NCBI GenBank assembly: GCA_022385805.1
Contig: MU277673.1
Span: forward strand, 740,511 to 804,510
Direction: 5' to 3'
Origin: Pilatotrama ljubarskyi
Lineage: Eukaryota > Basidiomycota > Agaricomycetes > Polyporales > Polyporaceae
DNA: 64,000 nt
Shown piece after piece: positions 1 through 12,244 of this stretch. The position numbers and the translations under genes are program-made. Position 1 is the first letter of the stretch, and each line of letters opens with the position of its first letter. A model generated the notes under the pieces. The model saw nothing but the letters and a program-made list of their open reading frames with translations, was not told the origin of the DNA and searched no databases.

Positions 1-3000
1 TTCGATCTCGTCTTCAGTTACGACGCGCCCCTTGCCCAACTGTCTGCAAGTAGAAAAATGGGGCAAGTGTAAGTACTGCCCTGAGGACGTATGAGCGGTC
101 TACCACAGGAGGCTTACCGTTTCTTCTTCTTTCCCGTGTCCGTCTCGCCTTTCTTCGGCACATATTCTGTTCCCGCCGCGGCCTCTTCACGCGCCTTGCG
201 GTTCGGAATCACGATCGTCGAGTCGTCCGGGTCTCCACCAAGCGACAGCGCGTCCAGGTCTTCACCCAGCTCTGCAACAGCACGCGAAGAGGATGAGGCA
301 CGCGTCGAGCGCCGCCCTCGCGTCGCCGGCTGCGCCGCGCGTTTGGCCTGTGCCGCGGCGAGCGGGGTCGCTTGTGAGGCCTTGCTCTTTGCGGGAGCAG
401 CCTTGACCTTGGGCTTCGCTTTCGCAGTGATGACCTCGGACGCTTCCGACTCTGACCACTCCTCGATCGAGTCACGTTCGGACTCAAACTCGGACGGTGA
501 CTCCGCCTCGTCGTCGATGAAGTCGTCCTCATCAGAGTCCTCCTCCTCCTCCTCTATCTCGTCCTCCACCTCATCTTCCTCTGCATCCCCGTCGTCCTCG
601 GCAAGGCTTGCGGTTTCGTCGTCGTCTGTCTCGGTCTCGTCGACGTCCATCTCGTCGTCGGTTCCGGGAATAGGGTGTACAGCCGGCTTCACCTTGGAGG
701 GAGGCGTCGTGCGCGGCCTGATCGTGGACTGTCGCTTCGGCGTGGGTTTGCCCTTTCCCGCGAGCGGAGAAGGCGTACGGCTGCGTGGCTCCGAGTTCGA
801 GTGCGCAGAAGCCACGGAATCGTTGCTCTCGTCGGCATCATGCTGCAGTTGTCAAGCAATCAGCTAATGGGATGAGCTGACTAGGCGGAAGGATTGCTTA
901 CGCCGGCAGCAGACGACTGCCCATCCTCGTACTCGCCCGTATCGCTCATGCGCAACTGGCCGATGGCATCCGAGTCGATTGAGTCTGCGACCGAGTCCGA
1001 GTACCCGCCTTCGGAGCGCGGGACGCACCCGCCTCCACTGAGCATGCGCGAGCGCTGAATCATATCAAGCTTCGCATCCATCTTCTCTTCATTGTGCTCC
1101 ATCTGTACGTAGAATGTCAGGTCTATGCGGAGCATTTCAGTGTGAGTGCAAGAAGAAAGTACTGACGACGCGCATAAGTCGGCGGGCGAACATGTCCTCC
1201 ATGCTTCGCATGCGCTCTTCCATCTCGCCCATGACCTCTTCGCGAGTCTCGGCCTCGATGAGGGCGCATCGAATGTGCGCCTCATAGAGCTGTATACACG
1301 CTACTCAGCAGGATCATACGTAGTGGAATAGATTGGAGCGCACCTGCATCCGGAGCTCCTCGATCTCGTCAAATAGCGCGTTGACGAGAGGGTTGATAGG
1401 CTCATCATCCTCAACGCTCGTCTCTTCCCCGTCGTCGAGCTCTTCATCCTCTGCACACACATCTCAGCATCCTCATGGCGCAGACTTTAACAAGCATAAA
1501 CTGACCTTCGAGCACCTCCAGATGAGCCTCGCTCGCCTTCCTGCCCGCGCCCCCTAAGGAGATGGTGACCTGCCTCCGGTGGGGCACATTCGCGCCCGAG
1601 CTGACTCGCGAACCATTCAGCACCTTGGGCTTTGACGGGCTCGGCGGAACGCGTGGCGCATTCGTCGCAGGGACGGTGCACACCTCGCGCGCGAGAGCGG
1701 CGAACTTCATGACGTGCACGTTCTCGTCGAAGCCCGTGTCGTACGGGTTCACGTTAACGATCATCACCTACATCCGAGCCTAGCTCAGCTCCATACTACG
1801 GTGGAGTGCATGTGCATGAGGACTTACCGCCCTCCCCTCACCCACGAAGTAATCCATCAGCACCTCCGTGAGCTTACTATGCCTAAATGGCACCAACGCC
1901 AGCCCGCGCTTGACATCGCGCGTGTCCAGCCGCGACCCGGGCGCGACGCCCTGCTGGAGGCTCCGCGCGAGCGCGCGTTGGTTCGCGCGGAGCGTTTCCA
2001 TGCATTGCCCGAGCACCATGAGCGACTTATTGATGTTGCCCGCTTCGCGCAGGCGGTCGCCTGACGTGTGCGTGTGCTTGGTGCGCTCGGAGCCGGCGAG
2101 GTCGACCAGCGTTAGACGCGCGGTCTGGATGGAGGTCGGGTCCTGCGCGAGGTGGATTAGGTCATATCTTGGGATCGCAAGAGTAGACAAGCGTACGTGT
2201 CTTTCGCCTCGATGCACGCGAAGAACCTTGATCGTGACAAGGGCGTGGCTGCGACTGCTTTGGCTGTTCGCGAGTGTGCCGAAGACGCGGCGGTGCAGTT
2301 GGCCCAGGCGGAGGAGTTCCTTCGCCTCTGCCGCGCTACGCACGCGCACCTGCCGCAAACCCGCGATGTACTTGCCCGCGCTCGTCGCATCGCCGTCCAC
2401 GTCACCATCACTCAACGGGCACGGTTTCACGGTCAGCGCTTTGCGCGTCAGCAACAAAGGGTGTCCCTTGTTGTTGGACGGAACGGGCAGGTTGAGGAAC
2501 GACGACGTGGGTCGCGGGATGGCAGAGTTCCCGCGGACAGGAGTCCCTTGGGAGGTCGAAGACGGCGCAGCGCCGGACTCCAGCGAGCCGAAGAGGTCGT
2601 ATACTTTCTCGTTGTATACCTCGGCATAGGAGAGCCAGATGGTGTATTCATAGTTACGGTCGAGTTTCAGCGTGGTAGGGTCTGCGTCCGCGGAGGCGGC
2701 AGATGGTAGGTCGTCTCCCAAGACGTCGGCAAGAGCGGGGGCGCCGTTCTTAGTAGGAAGGCGGATGGTCGTCGGCTCGTCGGACTCGGAGGCGAGTTCG
2801 ATGCCTTGCAGGCGAACGGGCCGGTACTGCGATGCAATCAGCCCTGAGGGTGAAAGAGAACTGCAATGGTCTTACTCTGTCGTCTCCGTGAAGGCCCTCA
2901 ATGCTGTTGAAGATGACGTCCAGCGTCCTAGGCAGAATGCCGGCACTACCCTGCGTGTTGCCACCCTGGATGGTATACGTCTTCCCGGAGTTCGTCACGC

Positions 3001-3592
3001 CGTAGGTAAAGAGCAGTCCGTTCCGGCCCTCGAGGACGTCGCGGACGAGCGGAAGGGTTGTTTTGCTGAAGAACTCGGGCTGTTGGGTATCGGGCGGGAA
3101 GATATGGGAGAAGGTATATATGGATGTCGGGTTGACGGTAGACATGCGCGAGCGCGAGGTTGAGGATGAGGGGTCGGTCATCCGGACCGAGGTATCAGAG
3201 AGCGGTTCGAGGTAGGGCTCATACCCTGGCTCTCCTTCGTCGAGGCGAGGACGAATTCGGAGGTAGGCCTGTATCCCACATAGCGTCTCATTTGCAGCTG
3301 GAGTGTAGATTGTAGAACGCACCTTGATCGGTTCTCTGTCAGTATCCGGAGGTAGCTCGATTGAACCACTCTGCGAGGACTTGAGAGGCACATTCCGAGC
3401 GGCTGCCTTGGTTTCTGGAGAGTTGGCTCTGTTCACGAGGGGCTTTCGTGCTGCTGTTTTCTTGGGCGCAGTTGCTACCGTCGCAGCGGTAGATTTCGAG
3501 GCGGTTCGGGTCGTTCGCGGAGGTGCGGCAGGGGCGGTGGTCTTTGTTCGAGTTGACGAGCGGGTCGATGGTGCTCGTGGTCTGCTCGCCAT
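1..3592 (-). CDS. Kinesin-6-like motor protein, 3' end outside window
   Basis: Plus-end microtubule motor, most like the kinesin-6 (KIF20/KIF23, fission yeast Klp9) family that works on the anaphase spindle. The start at 3592 opens a basic Ser/Thr/Pro-rich head. The motor follows: YLRIRP, the P-loop GVTNSGKTYT, the AEVYNEKVYDLF stretch, switch II LVDLAGSE, and FRHSKLTEVL. The inserted acidic loops inside the motor are typical of kinesin-6. Then come a short coiled coil (LFDEIEELRMQ, ETREEVMGEMEERM) and a long acidic, then basic, low-complexity tail. Two introns (3269-3322 and 2143-2196) are 54 nt, in frame and stop-free, so they look like coding sequence. A TAA at 114-116 lies inside an intron: donor GTAAGC at 117, acceptor TTGCAG at about 44-49. 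The exon then runs off the left edge in frame (RQLGKGRVVTEDEIE). The family call is firm; kinesin-6 is likely. Confidence 0.88.
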
Positions 3593-3890
3593 GCTTGAGT
3601 CGCGCTATGTCGTGTCGTGAATGTATGCGCTAGTGAGGTCGTGGGTGTATGCGCAGTGTATTTAAAGATGCTGATCGATGTCGGCAAGAGTGTCGGACGG
3701 GTTGAAGTCTGAGAATCGATGCGAAGTCCGAGTCGCGATCGCGAGGCGCGGCCCAACCACGAGGAGCGCGTCGCTCACGTGACCGCCGCGTTCCATTGTG
3801 CGCTGCCATCAACGCGTCTTGTCCACAACCACAACATCTGCTCCTTCCCTGCCTGTGGTCTTTCTTGCTTATGCCTCGGGACTGTTGAAT
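3593..3890. promoter_or_regulatory. Shared divergent promoter of kinesin and KNL1 genes
   Basis: 298 bp separate the two start codons. Seen in the sequence: a TATTTAAA element at 3659-3666 (67 bp upstream of the kinesin ATG), a 12-bp perfect palindrome TCGCGATCGCGA at 3733-3744, the E-box palindrome TCACGTGA at 3775-3782 (Cbf1-type core), and ACGCGT at 3812-3817, the MluI cell-cycle box bound by MBF in ascomycete yeasts. Both genes act in mitosis, so joint cell-cycle control is an attractive inference, but no expression evidence is available here. Confidence 0.55.
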
Positions 3891-6800
3891 ATGTCCAAGA
3901 AAACGTCTCCGCACAGGCGAAGGTCTATCGCAGTTCTGGGCCACGGCCCGGCCAAGGCTACCAGCAGGCGGCGGGCATACAGTATTGCTCCTGGAGAAAG
4001 ACTTAGCCCAGCGGCCAAGGCGAGGCGACTTCTCGTGAGTCTCGCAGCTTTATGGTGTACGGATTGACCCAAGGAATGTACCCCAAAAGTACTTGACCTT
4101 GCGGACGTGTTGAAGGCCGCCTCGGCTCTAGCTTTCGATGGCACTTAGGCTCACGCTGGTCTATTATCGCAGGCTCCACGCAAGAGTATCCTCAAGGCGT
4201 CCATCAACCTACCCCCTCAACATGCTCGCCCTTCCGACGCAGCGGAGTCCTCGACGTCTGGTGCTACAGAGGATAGCAACATGACGCAAACAATGGACTT
4301 CACGCAAGTCCACGGCCAGGGTCCCCGCAAGAGCCTTGCTCGACGTGTCAGTTTTGCGGCACACACCCATGTCCGCCTCTTCCACAAGGAGACACCCGAT
4401 AGCAATAGCCCGGGAGAGTCCTCATCCCCTGCTCCGCCGGACTCCTCCCCGGCCTTCATCACACGCGCCGAGAACGATGAGAACGCGATTCCTGGTCCCT
4501 CTCAGCCGCAACGACGCGTCTCTTTCCGCCGTAGATCCTCAGGCGTGTACAGCGAATTTGGCGAGCGGTCGATGGATATGGACATGGACGATACTGCGCC
4601 GCTTCCCCAGGACTTCTTGCACCAGAATCGAGCCATGGCAACTGGCTCGGCAGTGGACGACGACGAGTTCACGGAGGACGAGGATAATAGCTCCGATATG
4701 GAGGTCACCGAAGCTATCGCCCGTAACATCGAGAGGAAGCGTTCTCTCTCACTTGGAGGGAATAGGGCGTCGCTCGGAATGCCTGCGCCTAGGCGATCCT
4801 CCATTGTCACTGCTACCCAGCACCAGAGCGAGAATCAACAGCATCACGGTGACCAGGTGATCCCTGAAGAAGGCGAGTCCTTCGAACACGACGGTGAGGA
4901 AGAGCATACGACGTCAACCGCCCACACTGGCTCCTCTTTTGCATCCGAAGGTTCTTCCGGAGAGCCCATGGAATTCACCATCCCCGTTCTGCAATCCATG
5001 CGCCAACCAAGAGAGCCAGATCCGCTCTGGTTGCAGCTGCGCGCGATGACCCACGCTGGGAACGAGCCCTACGAGCCGCCACCCCCAGAGTCTGATGACG
5101 ACGCTGTGATGATCCAGCCTTCTTCAGGACACGCCGTATACGGCCAGCAGCACTACGCGCACTCCGAAGGTGACGACGACGGTGAACAAGACATGGATCT
5201 GACTTCGGCGATGACGCGGTTGCAACAGGCGCGGGCATCCCTTGGACTCGGCGCGCCCACCTTGCGGCAGGAGGACAGCAGCTTTACAGACGAGGAGCAG
5301 CAGCCGCAGCAAGAGGAGGAGATGCGCGATGATACGTTTAGCACTGAGGATAGCTTCGGGGACGAGAGTGCCGACCTGGACAACCGCACGATAAACTTGA
5401 CCCAGCGCACGAGTTTAGGCACACTGGAATCGTCCATGGACGACACGGACGTGCTGGATGGCGTCGTCAGAGTGCCCATCACGCCTGCCACCGGAAGAGA
5501 GCGGTCCCCGCCTGCCCTGTCAACTTCACAGGTTCCGGAGCCAGCTGCTCAGCCAGCACCGCTCGGACGGTCATTGTCCGGAAGCGTGTTCAGTGCCCCG
5601 GCTGCAGGGGCGCCCAGCGTATTCAGCGCGCCGACAGCAGGGGGGCTCAACTCCAGCGTATTCAGTGCCCCCCCTCCGGCCGGCCTGGGCTCCAGCGTTT
5701 TCTCTGCGCCTTCCGCCGCGTCCATACCCCCCAGCAACGCACCTCGGTCTCCGACCAAGTCACCCGGGCCAGCGACTATTCCTAAGCCTTTCAACTTCAC
5801 TCTGCCACGGGCAGGCACTCCGTCAAAGAGCGCTGCCGGAGGAGATACGCCCTCCCTTCAGCCACACCGCGGTACAGCGGCGTTCGCCCCTCCTTCCGCG
5901 CCCAAGTCCCCAAAAAGGCTCGCTGCAGATCTTCCGGGCTCCGACGCAGACCAGCCGAGCCCTGCGAAACGAGCTGCAGTGGGGAGACTATCTCTTGTGC
6001 AGACGGCTAGGTTCGAGCAGCCCACTCCTACTGCCCCTCCGTCCTCGTCGAACGAGCCCCCTGGAGATACCGCCTCGCAGCCCGTCGCTGGTGCGAATGC
6101 GAGCAGGCGTACGAGCATGATCCGTCGGCCTGCCGGCTACTTTGCCCAGCGCAAGAGCTTGGGCGGAGGCGTCTTGCCAGCCGCGCAGCCCTCTTCTGCA
6201 GGTCCTAGCAGGGCGACTGCTGGTGCGCCGCTCCGATCTCGAGCAAGTGTGGGTGGACAGCCGTCCGCGATGGACCTGGGAGTACCGCTTGTACGGACGC
6301 ACAGCGACCCTGGCCCTGCTGCTGCAGCGAAGCAAGGAGGAGCGCTGTACCCAGACCTCGCGCAGCTCGCCAACGAGGCTCAGTCACCACGCACTGCGAG
6401 CCCAGTTCCTGCGACAAGCAAAGGCAAGGAATGTGATAGGGAGGCTTCACGCCAGGCGATAGCCGTTCCAAGCCCAACAAGAGGCTCTCCTGCCCCGGCT
6501 CCTATGCGAGTAGCGTCCCCCGCACTACCACAGCGGGTAGCTTCACCGAAGCCCGCCGCTGCCGCTGGTGACCAAGCGAGGGAACGACCGGTGACACATA
6601 TCGAGAAGCCGGCAGGCGTGCAGCCGCGGATCATCGACGTCTCGATGGCTATGGACGTCGAGCAGGACGCGTCGATTGCGGACGGCGGCGCGGGTGTTTC
6701 GCAAGCGTGGAGGGAGAGTGTGCCCGAGGAGCCGCTGCAGGACGACGAAGGGGTGAGTTGGCTCTCACAACATCTATGATGAACTGGGTTCTGACAGGTT

Positions 6801-8703
6801 CGTAGCCGGCCATATCTATCGAGCAGTTCTTCCAGATGACCGACGTTCGGTTTATGGACGAACTGACGATACACAAACCCCGCCGCTCAACTGTCCTCCC
6901 GGGCCAACTCCGTCCTCGTGCGCGCCGGCGATCCTCATCCACCGCGCGCGACCTCGGCGCGAGCTCTGGAGCAGATGGACAGCAGGGCGGACAGGACGAG
7001 GAGGCGATCCCGCTCGCAGAGTTCGCAGTAGCGATGGCCGTGGACATGCCCCGCCTCGATTTGTACACGGCTGTCGCGCGAGACCTGACGGCTTACATCC
7101 AGGAGTGCAAGAAGATCTATCGCGAGGCAGAGGAAGAGGCGCTGAAGGTCACCCCAAGTCTGTTCAAAGAGTTCGCGAGTGTGGATGAGACCGAGCAAGC
7201 TATGCTGATCGTGGGTAGCTTCGTACAAGCTGGGATCTTGCTGGGTCACTAATAAGGCTGGTTTGGTAGCACCAACTGAAGCTGATCAAGGCGAACAATA
7301 TTGGGACGGCAAAGTCGCAGTGGTATGACTGGAAGTTACAATGGGTCGAGCAGCTATATGAGTCTGCCGCGCAGGGCTTCGCCAACCTCGAATCCGTGCG
7401 TGGCTGAACGCTATTTTGCTCGCTCCGTCACTCACCCAACTTCTGAACGGACAGGACGCTACGTACCTCGCGGGAGTCATCAAAGAGGCACAAGACATCC
7501 TGCCAGCCCTGCGTGAGGAGTACGCAGAGGTGACCCGTCTGCTGGAACAGGAGCAGGCGGACATCGATGAGATCGAGAACTCTGACAAGGACTTTCTCAA
7601 CGAGCTCAAGGCCACCATCGCCGAGCAGAGGTGCGTACAGCTCTGCGCGATCTCCGATAGGAATGAAACGTGCTGAGTGGGGACTGGCGAGCAGTACTGA
7701 GATTGAGGCATTCCGGGCCGACGTCTCGGAGGCCAAGGCGAAGCTCGAGCGGCTCGAGGAGAAGCTTGAGGAGGTCGAGGCGCAGAAGGAGGAAGCTACG
7801 ACCGCTATCTCCAAAGCTAAGCATATCATCCACATCCAGAAGGAGAGCACCAGCGCCGAAGTCTTCCGGCTCAAAGGTGTGTCTATCCCTCGCGTTCTAA
7901 CAAGCTCTATCCCAACGTATGTATGTCTCTGTCTTCCACAGACGAACTTGAGGCGCTGCAAGACCTCCATCTGTGGCGTCCGGTGAAGCACACTCGCGAT
8001 CTTGTCGAGTTCATCTACGCGTCGAAGTATCACGTCTCGCTGCCATGTCGCAACTACAAGCCAATCCTGAGCCAGGCAACCGTTATACGGAACAAGCAAG
8101 CGAAACTGAAGGAACGCGATGCGTTCCCGCAATTCACGGACCTCGTAGTGAGGACTGCACGAAGCCTCATCGTTGACGCCGACGAGCAGCTAGACATCAA
8201 GCAGGTGAGTGGAGTGTCCGCACCTTGCTGTCAACGCTCCGTCTGTTAACGCGGTTTGGCAGGTCATTGGACGTCTTGGCGACTTCTGGTCTTCGTGCGC
8301 ACAGCTGCGCTCGCAATTGACCTTCCTCGCGATAAAGTACCCACTCTCGGTCGAGGCCCTCGAGGACGACAAGGGACAGCCAGTTCTCCACGCTACGGCG
8401 ACGGTCATGTTCCCCCAAGTACTCGGGAAGGCGTTTATCTCGTTCCTGTTTGATAGGGACACGTACTCCCGATGGCCGCTCTCAGTCAGAGGGTTGAAGC
8501 CCGACGTGCAAGTCGCGTATGGGGCGATCCAGTACGTTCACATTCGCAATTAAATGAACGACGAAAGCTGACAGGGGTGCTGTTGTCTCAGGCAGGACGT
8601 AGTCTTGCAGGCCATTCTTGGACGCTTGGCGCAGGTTACGCCTGCGGACAGTCACGGGTGCCTCTTGGATGCTTGTATCGAGGCGACTGAGATGTATGAG
8701 TAG
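3891..8703 (+). CDS. spc7: Kinetochore scaffold KNL1 / Spc7 / Spc105
   Basis: Outer-kinetochore scaffold of the KMN network that recruits Bub1-Bub3 and PP1. Nine exons give about 1,400 residues, the usual size for fungal Spc7. The start at 3891 is used because it joins in frame, over an intron at 4035-4172, to APRKSILKASINL. That segment carries the SILK-type PP1-docking motif (about residues 53-56). RVSF motifs follow near residues 106 and 163. MELT-like repeats include TMDFTQ, DMEVTEA, PMEFTIP and DMDLTSA. The disordered middle is Ser/Pro-rich. The conserved Spc7 domain begins near AISIEQFFQMTDVRFMDELT, followed by coiled coil (LERLEEKLEEVEAQ) and a C-terminal region that should form the RWD domains that bind Mis12. 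Introns at about 6753-6805, 7211-7270, 7397-7455, 7632-7694, 7879-7941, 8203-8262 and 8533-8592 join all exons in phase. Stop TAG at 8701. Confidence 0.93.
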
Positions 8704-9041
8704 TGGTTCTTTGTATACCTATATCCTATCTGCCATTTCTCTTGTATGCTTTCGGTGTATTCTTACCCTTCTCCCCTTATGCGAGCCTACTCCCCGAGTC
8801 AGTCTGAGTATAGCTAGTGATGACCGTGAGTCATGCATGGGCGCATTCGTTCCTAGAAGGGCTGACACATGAAGACAGGTATAGCGAACAAGTACTGCCA
8901 GAACAGGACAGATTGTTACCGTTTTCGTGCAACGTAACCAAGGGATATCCGGGAATATTACATTTTGACTACCCGCCAACCATAGACCAAAACGCACATC
9001 AAGTCATTCTAAGCCATACACTAGTAACGTCCAGAGCAACT
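8704..9041. other. Convergent 3' intergenic region
   Basis: Lies between the ends of KNL1 (plus) and Sgt2 (minus). AT-richer than its flanks, as expected for 3' untranslated DNA. I see no gene, repeat or RNA structure in it. Confidence 0.5.
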
Positions 9042-10422
9042 TCACGGAGCACCAGCGCCACCAGTACCAGCACCACCAGCGCCGAACTGACTTGCTCTAG
9101 AGTAGCAAGACAGGGTCAGTAAAAGTACGAAAACATACAATCGGCGCCAGATGAGCCTGCACACTCACAGATTGCGAAGCGTAGGATCAGACATGAGCTC
9201 AGCCATAGACGGCATGCCACCACCCGACTGTACACGGTTCATCTGAGGGAGAATGAACATTCAGGTTAGCTTGCTTAACGCGAAGTTCCGGGAACAGAAA
9301 ACAAGGTACGCACCATGTTCGCGAGCGCAGGGTTCTGCATGAGCCGCTCGAGGCCGCCGTTCTGCATCATCTGCTGCGCCATTTGCATCATCATCGGGTT
9401 GCTCATGAGTGACGCGAGGTCGGGCATCCCCCCTGCACCACCCGCGCCCCCAGCGCCAGCGCCAGCTCCGCCTCCCATACCCATGTTGCGGAGCATCTCA
9501 GCCATGCCTGCCATGCCCGCGGCACCACCTGCTCCGGCACCAGCACCAACACCAGCACCCGCGCCTCCGCGGTCCGGGGCGGGCTCAAGAGGGGGCATGT
9601 CGTCGTAGGTGTTTTCGTCAGGTATGATACGCGCCTCCGCGTTCTGCAGGCCAGCCTTGAGCGACGCATTTTGAGGGTCGATCTCAAGACCGCGGCGGAA
9701 TGCTGCCGCTGCGTCCTTGTATTCACCAAGCGAATAATGCGCGTGTCTGGTGCAGAATATCACGTTCAGCGTCTTGCATGTCCTAGGAACACTCGGGAAT
9801 GACGCACCCTAGCCGGTGGTATGCCTTGACAAACGAGGGGTCCGCCTCAATCGCCTTCTCCGCATCGAGGACCGCAGAGCTGTGCTCACCCTTGGAAGAG
9901 TACGCGGCGGCGCGGTTCGAGTAGTAGACGGCGTTCGTGGGATCGAGGGCGATCGCCTTGGTGTACGCCTCGATCGCATCGTCGTACTTCTTCGCAGACA
10001 TGTGGGCGTTCCCGGTCGCCTTGAGCTTCTCTGCGGCGGCTTTGTCCACAGCGGACGGACCGCTGGAGGCAGGAGTCGGGATGGACGCGGACGCACCTGC
10101 GGCCGCGCCGGGAGTGGAACCGAGCTTGTCTTTGGTCTTCAGGAAGACGTCAAAGATGGAGAGCAGATTGGCGGGCTTGACCGAGAGCCGTTCGACCTGA
10201 GCCTGGTCACTGGGGTCGACGCCAAAGGCTTCGCCGATACACTGGACTAAAGAGCAGGAGTCGGCTGCTGGTCAAAATGTGCTCGAGATAGCGGACAGAA
10301 CGACCCGAAAACGCACTAGCCACCTCCAAGCTCTCCCTGTCGTCCTGCTTGACCGTGCCATCCTGGATAGACTGGTTGAGAAAGTCGATGATGGAAAGGA
10401 CGAGTCTCTGCTTGTTCGACAT
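9042..10422 (-). CDS. sgt2: Sgt2-type small glutamine-rich TPR co-chaperone
   Basis: Cytosolic co-chaperone that captures tail-anchored membrane proteins for the GET/TRC pathway and binds Hsp70/Hsp90. The start ATG at 10422 opens the N-terminal dimerisation domain (MSNKQRLVLSIIDFL), which in Sgt2 binds Get4-Get5. Three TPR repeats follow (from DKAAAEKLKATGNAHMSAKK through ALDPTNAVYYSNRAAAY to HAHYSLGEYKDAAAAFRRGL). Next is a Gly/Ala-rich linker and a Met-rich substrate-binding segment (NPMMMQMAQQMM), ending in GAGGAGTGGAGAP. Small introns (one near 10270-10310, one interrupting TPR 3 near 9741-9810, two near the 3' end) join in phase; without them the TPR array is broken. The long GAG/GGA repeats make the C-terminal half compositionally biased. 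It shares a 193-bp promoter with Prp19. Confidence 0.93.
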
Positions 10423-10615
10423 GGCGGTCACTGGCGTAGAGTCGAAGACGCTTCGCGCGGGCGCTCGCACCAACAACCGCAAACACCAACGGGCGCCTAT
10501 GCCAGCACCGCACGCGCAATCTGCGAGAGAGACGGGCGCTAAGCTGCTTGGGTGGTTCACCTCACTCGCACTCTCCGCTTCTCCTCGTCGTCGTCCTCGG
10601 CTGTCCTCCGACAAT
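10423..10615. promoter_or_regulatory. Divergent promoter of sgt2 and prp19
   Basis: Only 193 bp separate the start codons of two genes transcribed away from each other, so the core promoter must be bidirectional or overlapping. It is CT-rich just upstream of the Prp19 start, a common fungal start-site context. I see no TATA box. Confidence 0.5.
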
Positions 10616-12244
10616 ATGTCTTTCTTTTGCTCTATCTCAGGCGAGCCCCCGCAGGACCCTGTCGTCTCCTCCAAGTCCGGCCATGTCTACGAGAGGAGAC
10701 TCATTCTCAAGTACATCACCGAGAATGGCACGGATCCCATTACTGGAGACAAGCTCGAGGAGTCGGACCTCATCAGCGTGAAAGCTAGTGCGTATTACCT
10801 CGCGAACTCTTTTGTGCGCACGATACTGAACATATGTCCTCGAAGACCCGAAGACGGCTCCCCCGCGGCCACCAAATGCCACCTCCATCCCCGCTCTCCT
10901 CCAGACGCTCCAAAACGAGTGGGACGCGACCATGCTTGAGACGTTCGCGCTCCGGCAGCAATACAACTCGCTTCGCCAGGAACTGAGCTACGCTCTGTAC
11001 GCGCAAGATGCTGCTCAGCGCGTCGTGGCGCGTCTTATCAAGGAACGCGATGCTGCCAGAGAGTGCGTCACCATTGCCTCTGGGTGAAATTGCCAGCTAA
11101 CCGCTTTCCACGCAGAGCGTTGAGCAGCGTTGCTGCTACCATGAACGTCGAGGCCCCCGCGCAGGGCGGCGATGTTGAGATGACCGAGGCCGCCCAGGAC
11201 GCTGGTGGCCTGCCTGCTGATGTGCTCAAGCAGATCGACGAGACTCACCAGAAGCTCTCCGCCGCGCGCAAAAAGCGCAAGGCGCCTGATGGCTACCCCA
11301 CTGCTGCCGACGTCAAGGGCTACACCCCCAAGCACACTATTCCCTCCCTTCACTCACCCTCCCCTGCTGGTATCACATCTTTGGCAGTCTCGACCGCGAA
11401 CCCCTCGCAATTCCTCACTGGCGGAAACGACAAGGTGGTGCAGCTCTACGACCGGAGCACGGACAAGGTTCTCGCGCAGCTCAAGGGCCACTCCAAAAAA
11501 GTTACGCACGTCGCGTTCCGCGAGCGTGAGGGCGACCCCACTCTCATCCTCTCTGGCAGCGCGGACAAAATTGCGAAGGCTTGGGCCCACGACGAAGCTT
11601 CTGGGGAGTATATTCCGAAGGCGACCATCCGGACTCACAAAGGAGAGGTCACCGGTCTCGCCGTGCACCCTACTTCTACCCTCATGGCTCTCGGCTCCGC
11701 GGATCGGACTTGGTCTCTGCACGACCTCACGAACTTCAACCAAGTCTTCCGCTCGCCTGAGTCCGAGGAGCCGTTTACGTCGCTCGGCATCCACCCCGAC
11801 GGCACTCTCGTCGCGGTAGGCACGCCCGGCGGGACGATCCAGGTGTTCGACATCCGCAGCGGCGCGCTCGCCGCGTCGCTCACCCCGGAGGGCGCCGCGC
11901 CCTTCACGGTGAACACGCTCTCGTTCTCGGAGAACGGGTACCACCTCGCGGCGCCGGACTCGCTGTCGTCGGTCGCGGTGTGGGACCTCCGCAAGCCCAA
12001 GATCGCGAAGTCGCTGGCGCTCGGCGACGCGTTCAAGGTGCACAAGGTCGCGTACGACGTCTCCGCGGGCTTCCTCGGCATCGCTGGCAACGAGGGCCTG
12101 CGCGTGTTCGCGCACAAGAGCTGGGAGGAGCTCGTCCGCTTCGAGGAGGGCGGCGAGGTCGCGGACTTTGTGTTCGGCGCGGACGGGAAGGAGATCTGGG
12201 GCGTCACCGGTCGGGAGGTCCGCATCTGGGGCGCCGCGTCGTGA
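10616..12244 (+). CDS. prp19: Pre-mRNA-processing factor 19, U-box ubiquitin ligase
   Basis: E3 ubiquitin ligase core of the NineTeen complex, which stabilises the catalytic spliceosome and also acts in DNA repair. The N-terminal U-box is clear ([20 protein letters not shown], then [13 protein letters not shown]). A coiled-coil tetramerisation segment follows ([20 protein letters not shown]). A linker leads to a C-terminal WD40 propeller from about residue 200 ([29 protein letters not shown], and five further blades) ending VRIWGAAS. Two introns, near 10789-10850 and 11062-11115, join in phase; the first is needed to link the U-box exon to [11 protein letters not shown]. About 500 residues, the normal Prp19 length. 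Confidence 0.95.

Noticed and set aside
114..116. TAA read as the kinesin stop codon
   Set aside because: It lies within GTAAGC, a good donor, and an acceptor near 44-49 continues the frame to the left edge.
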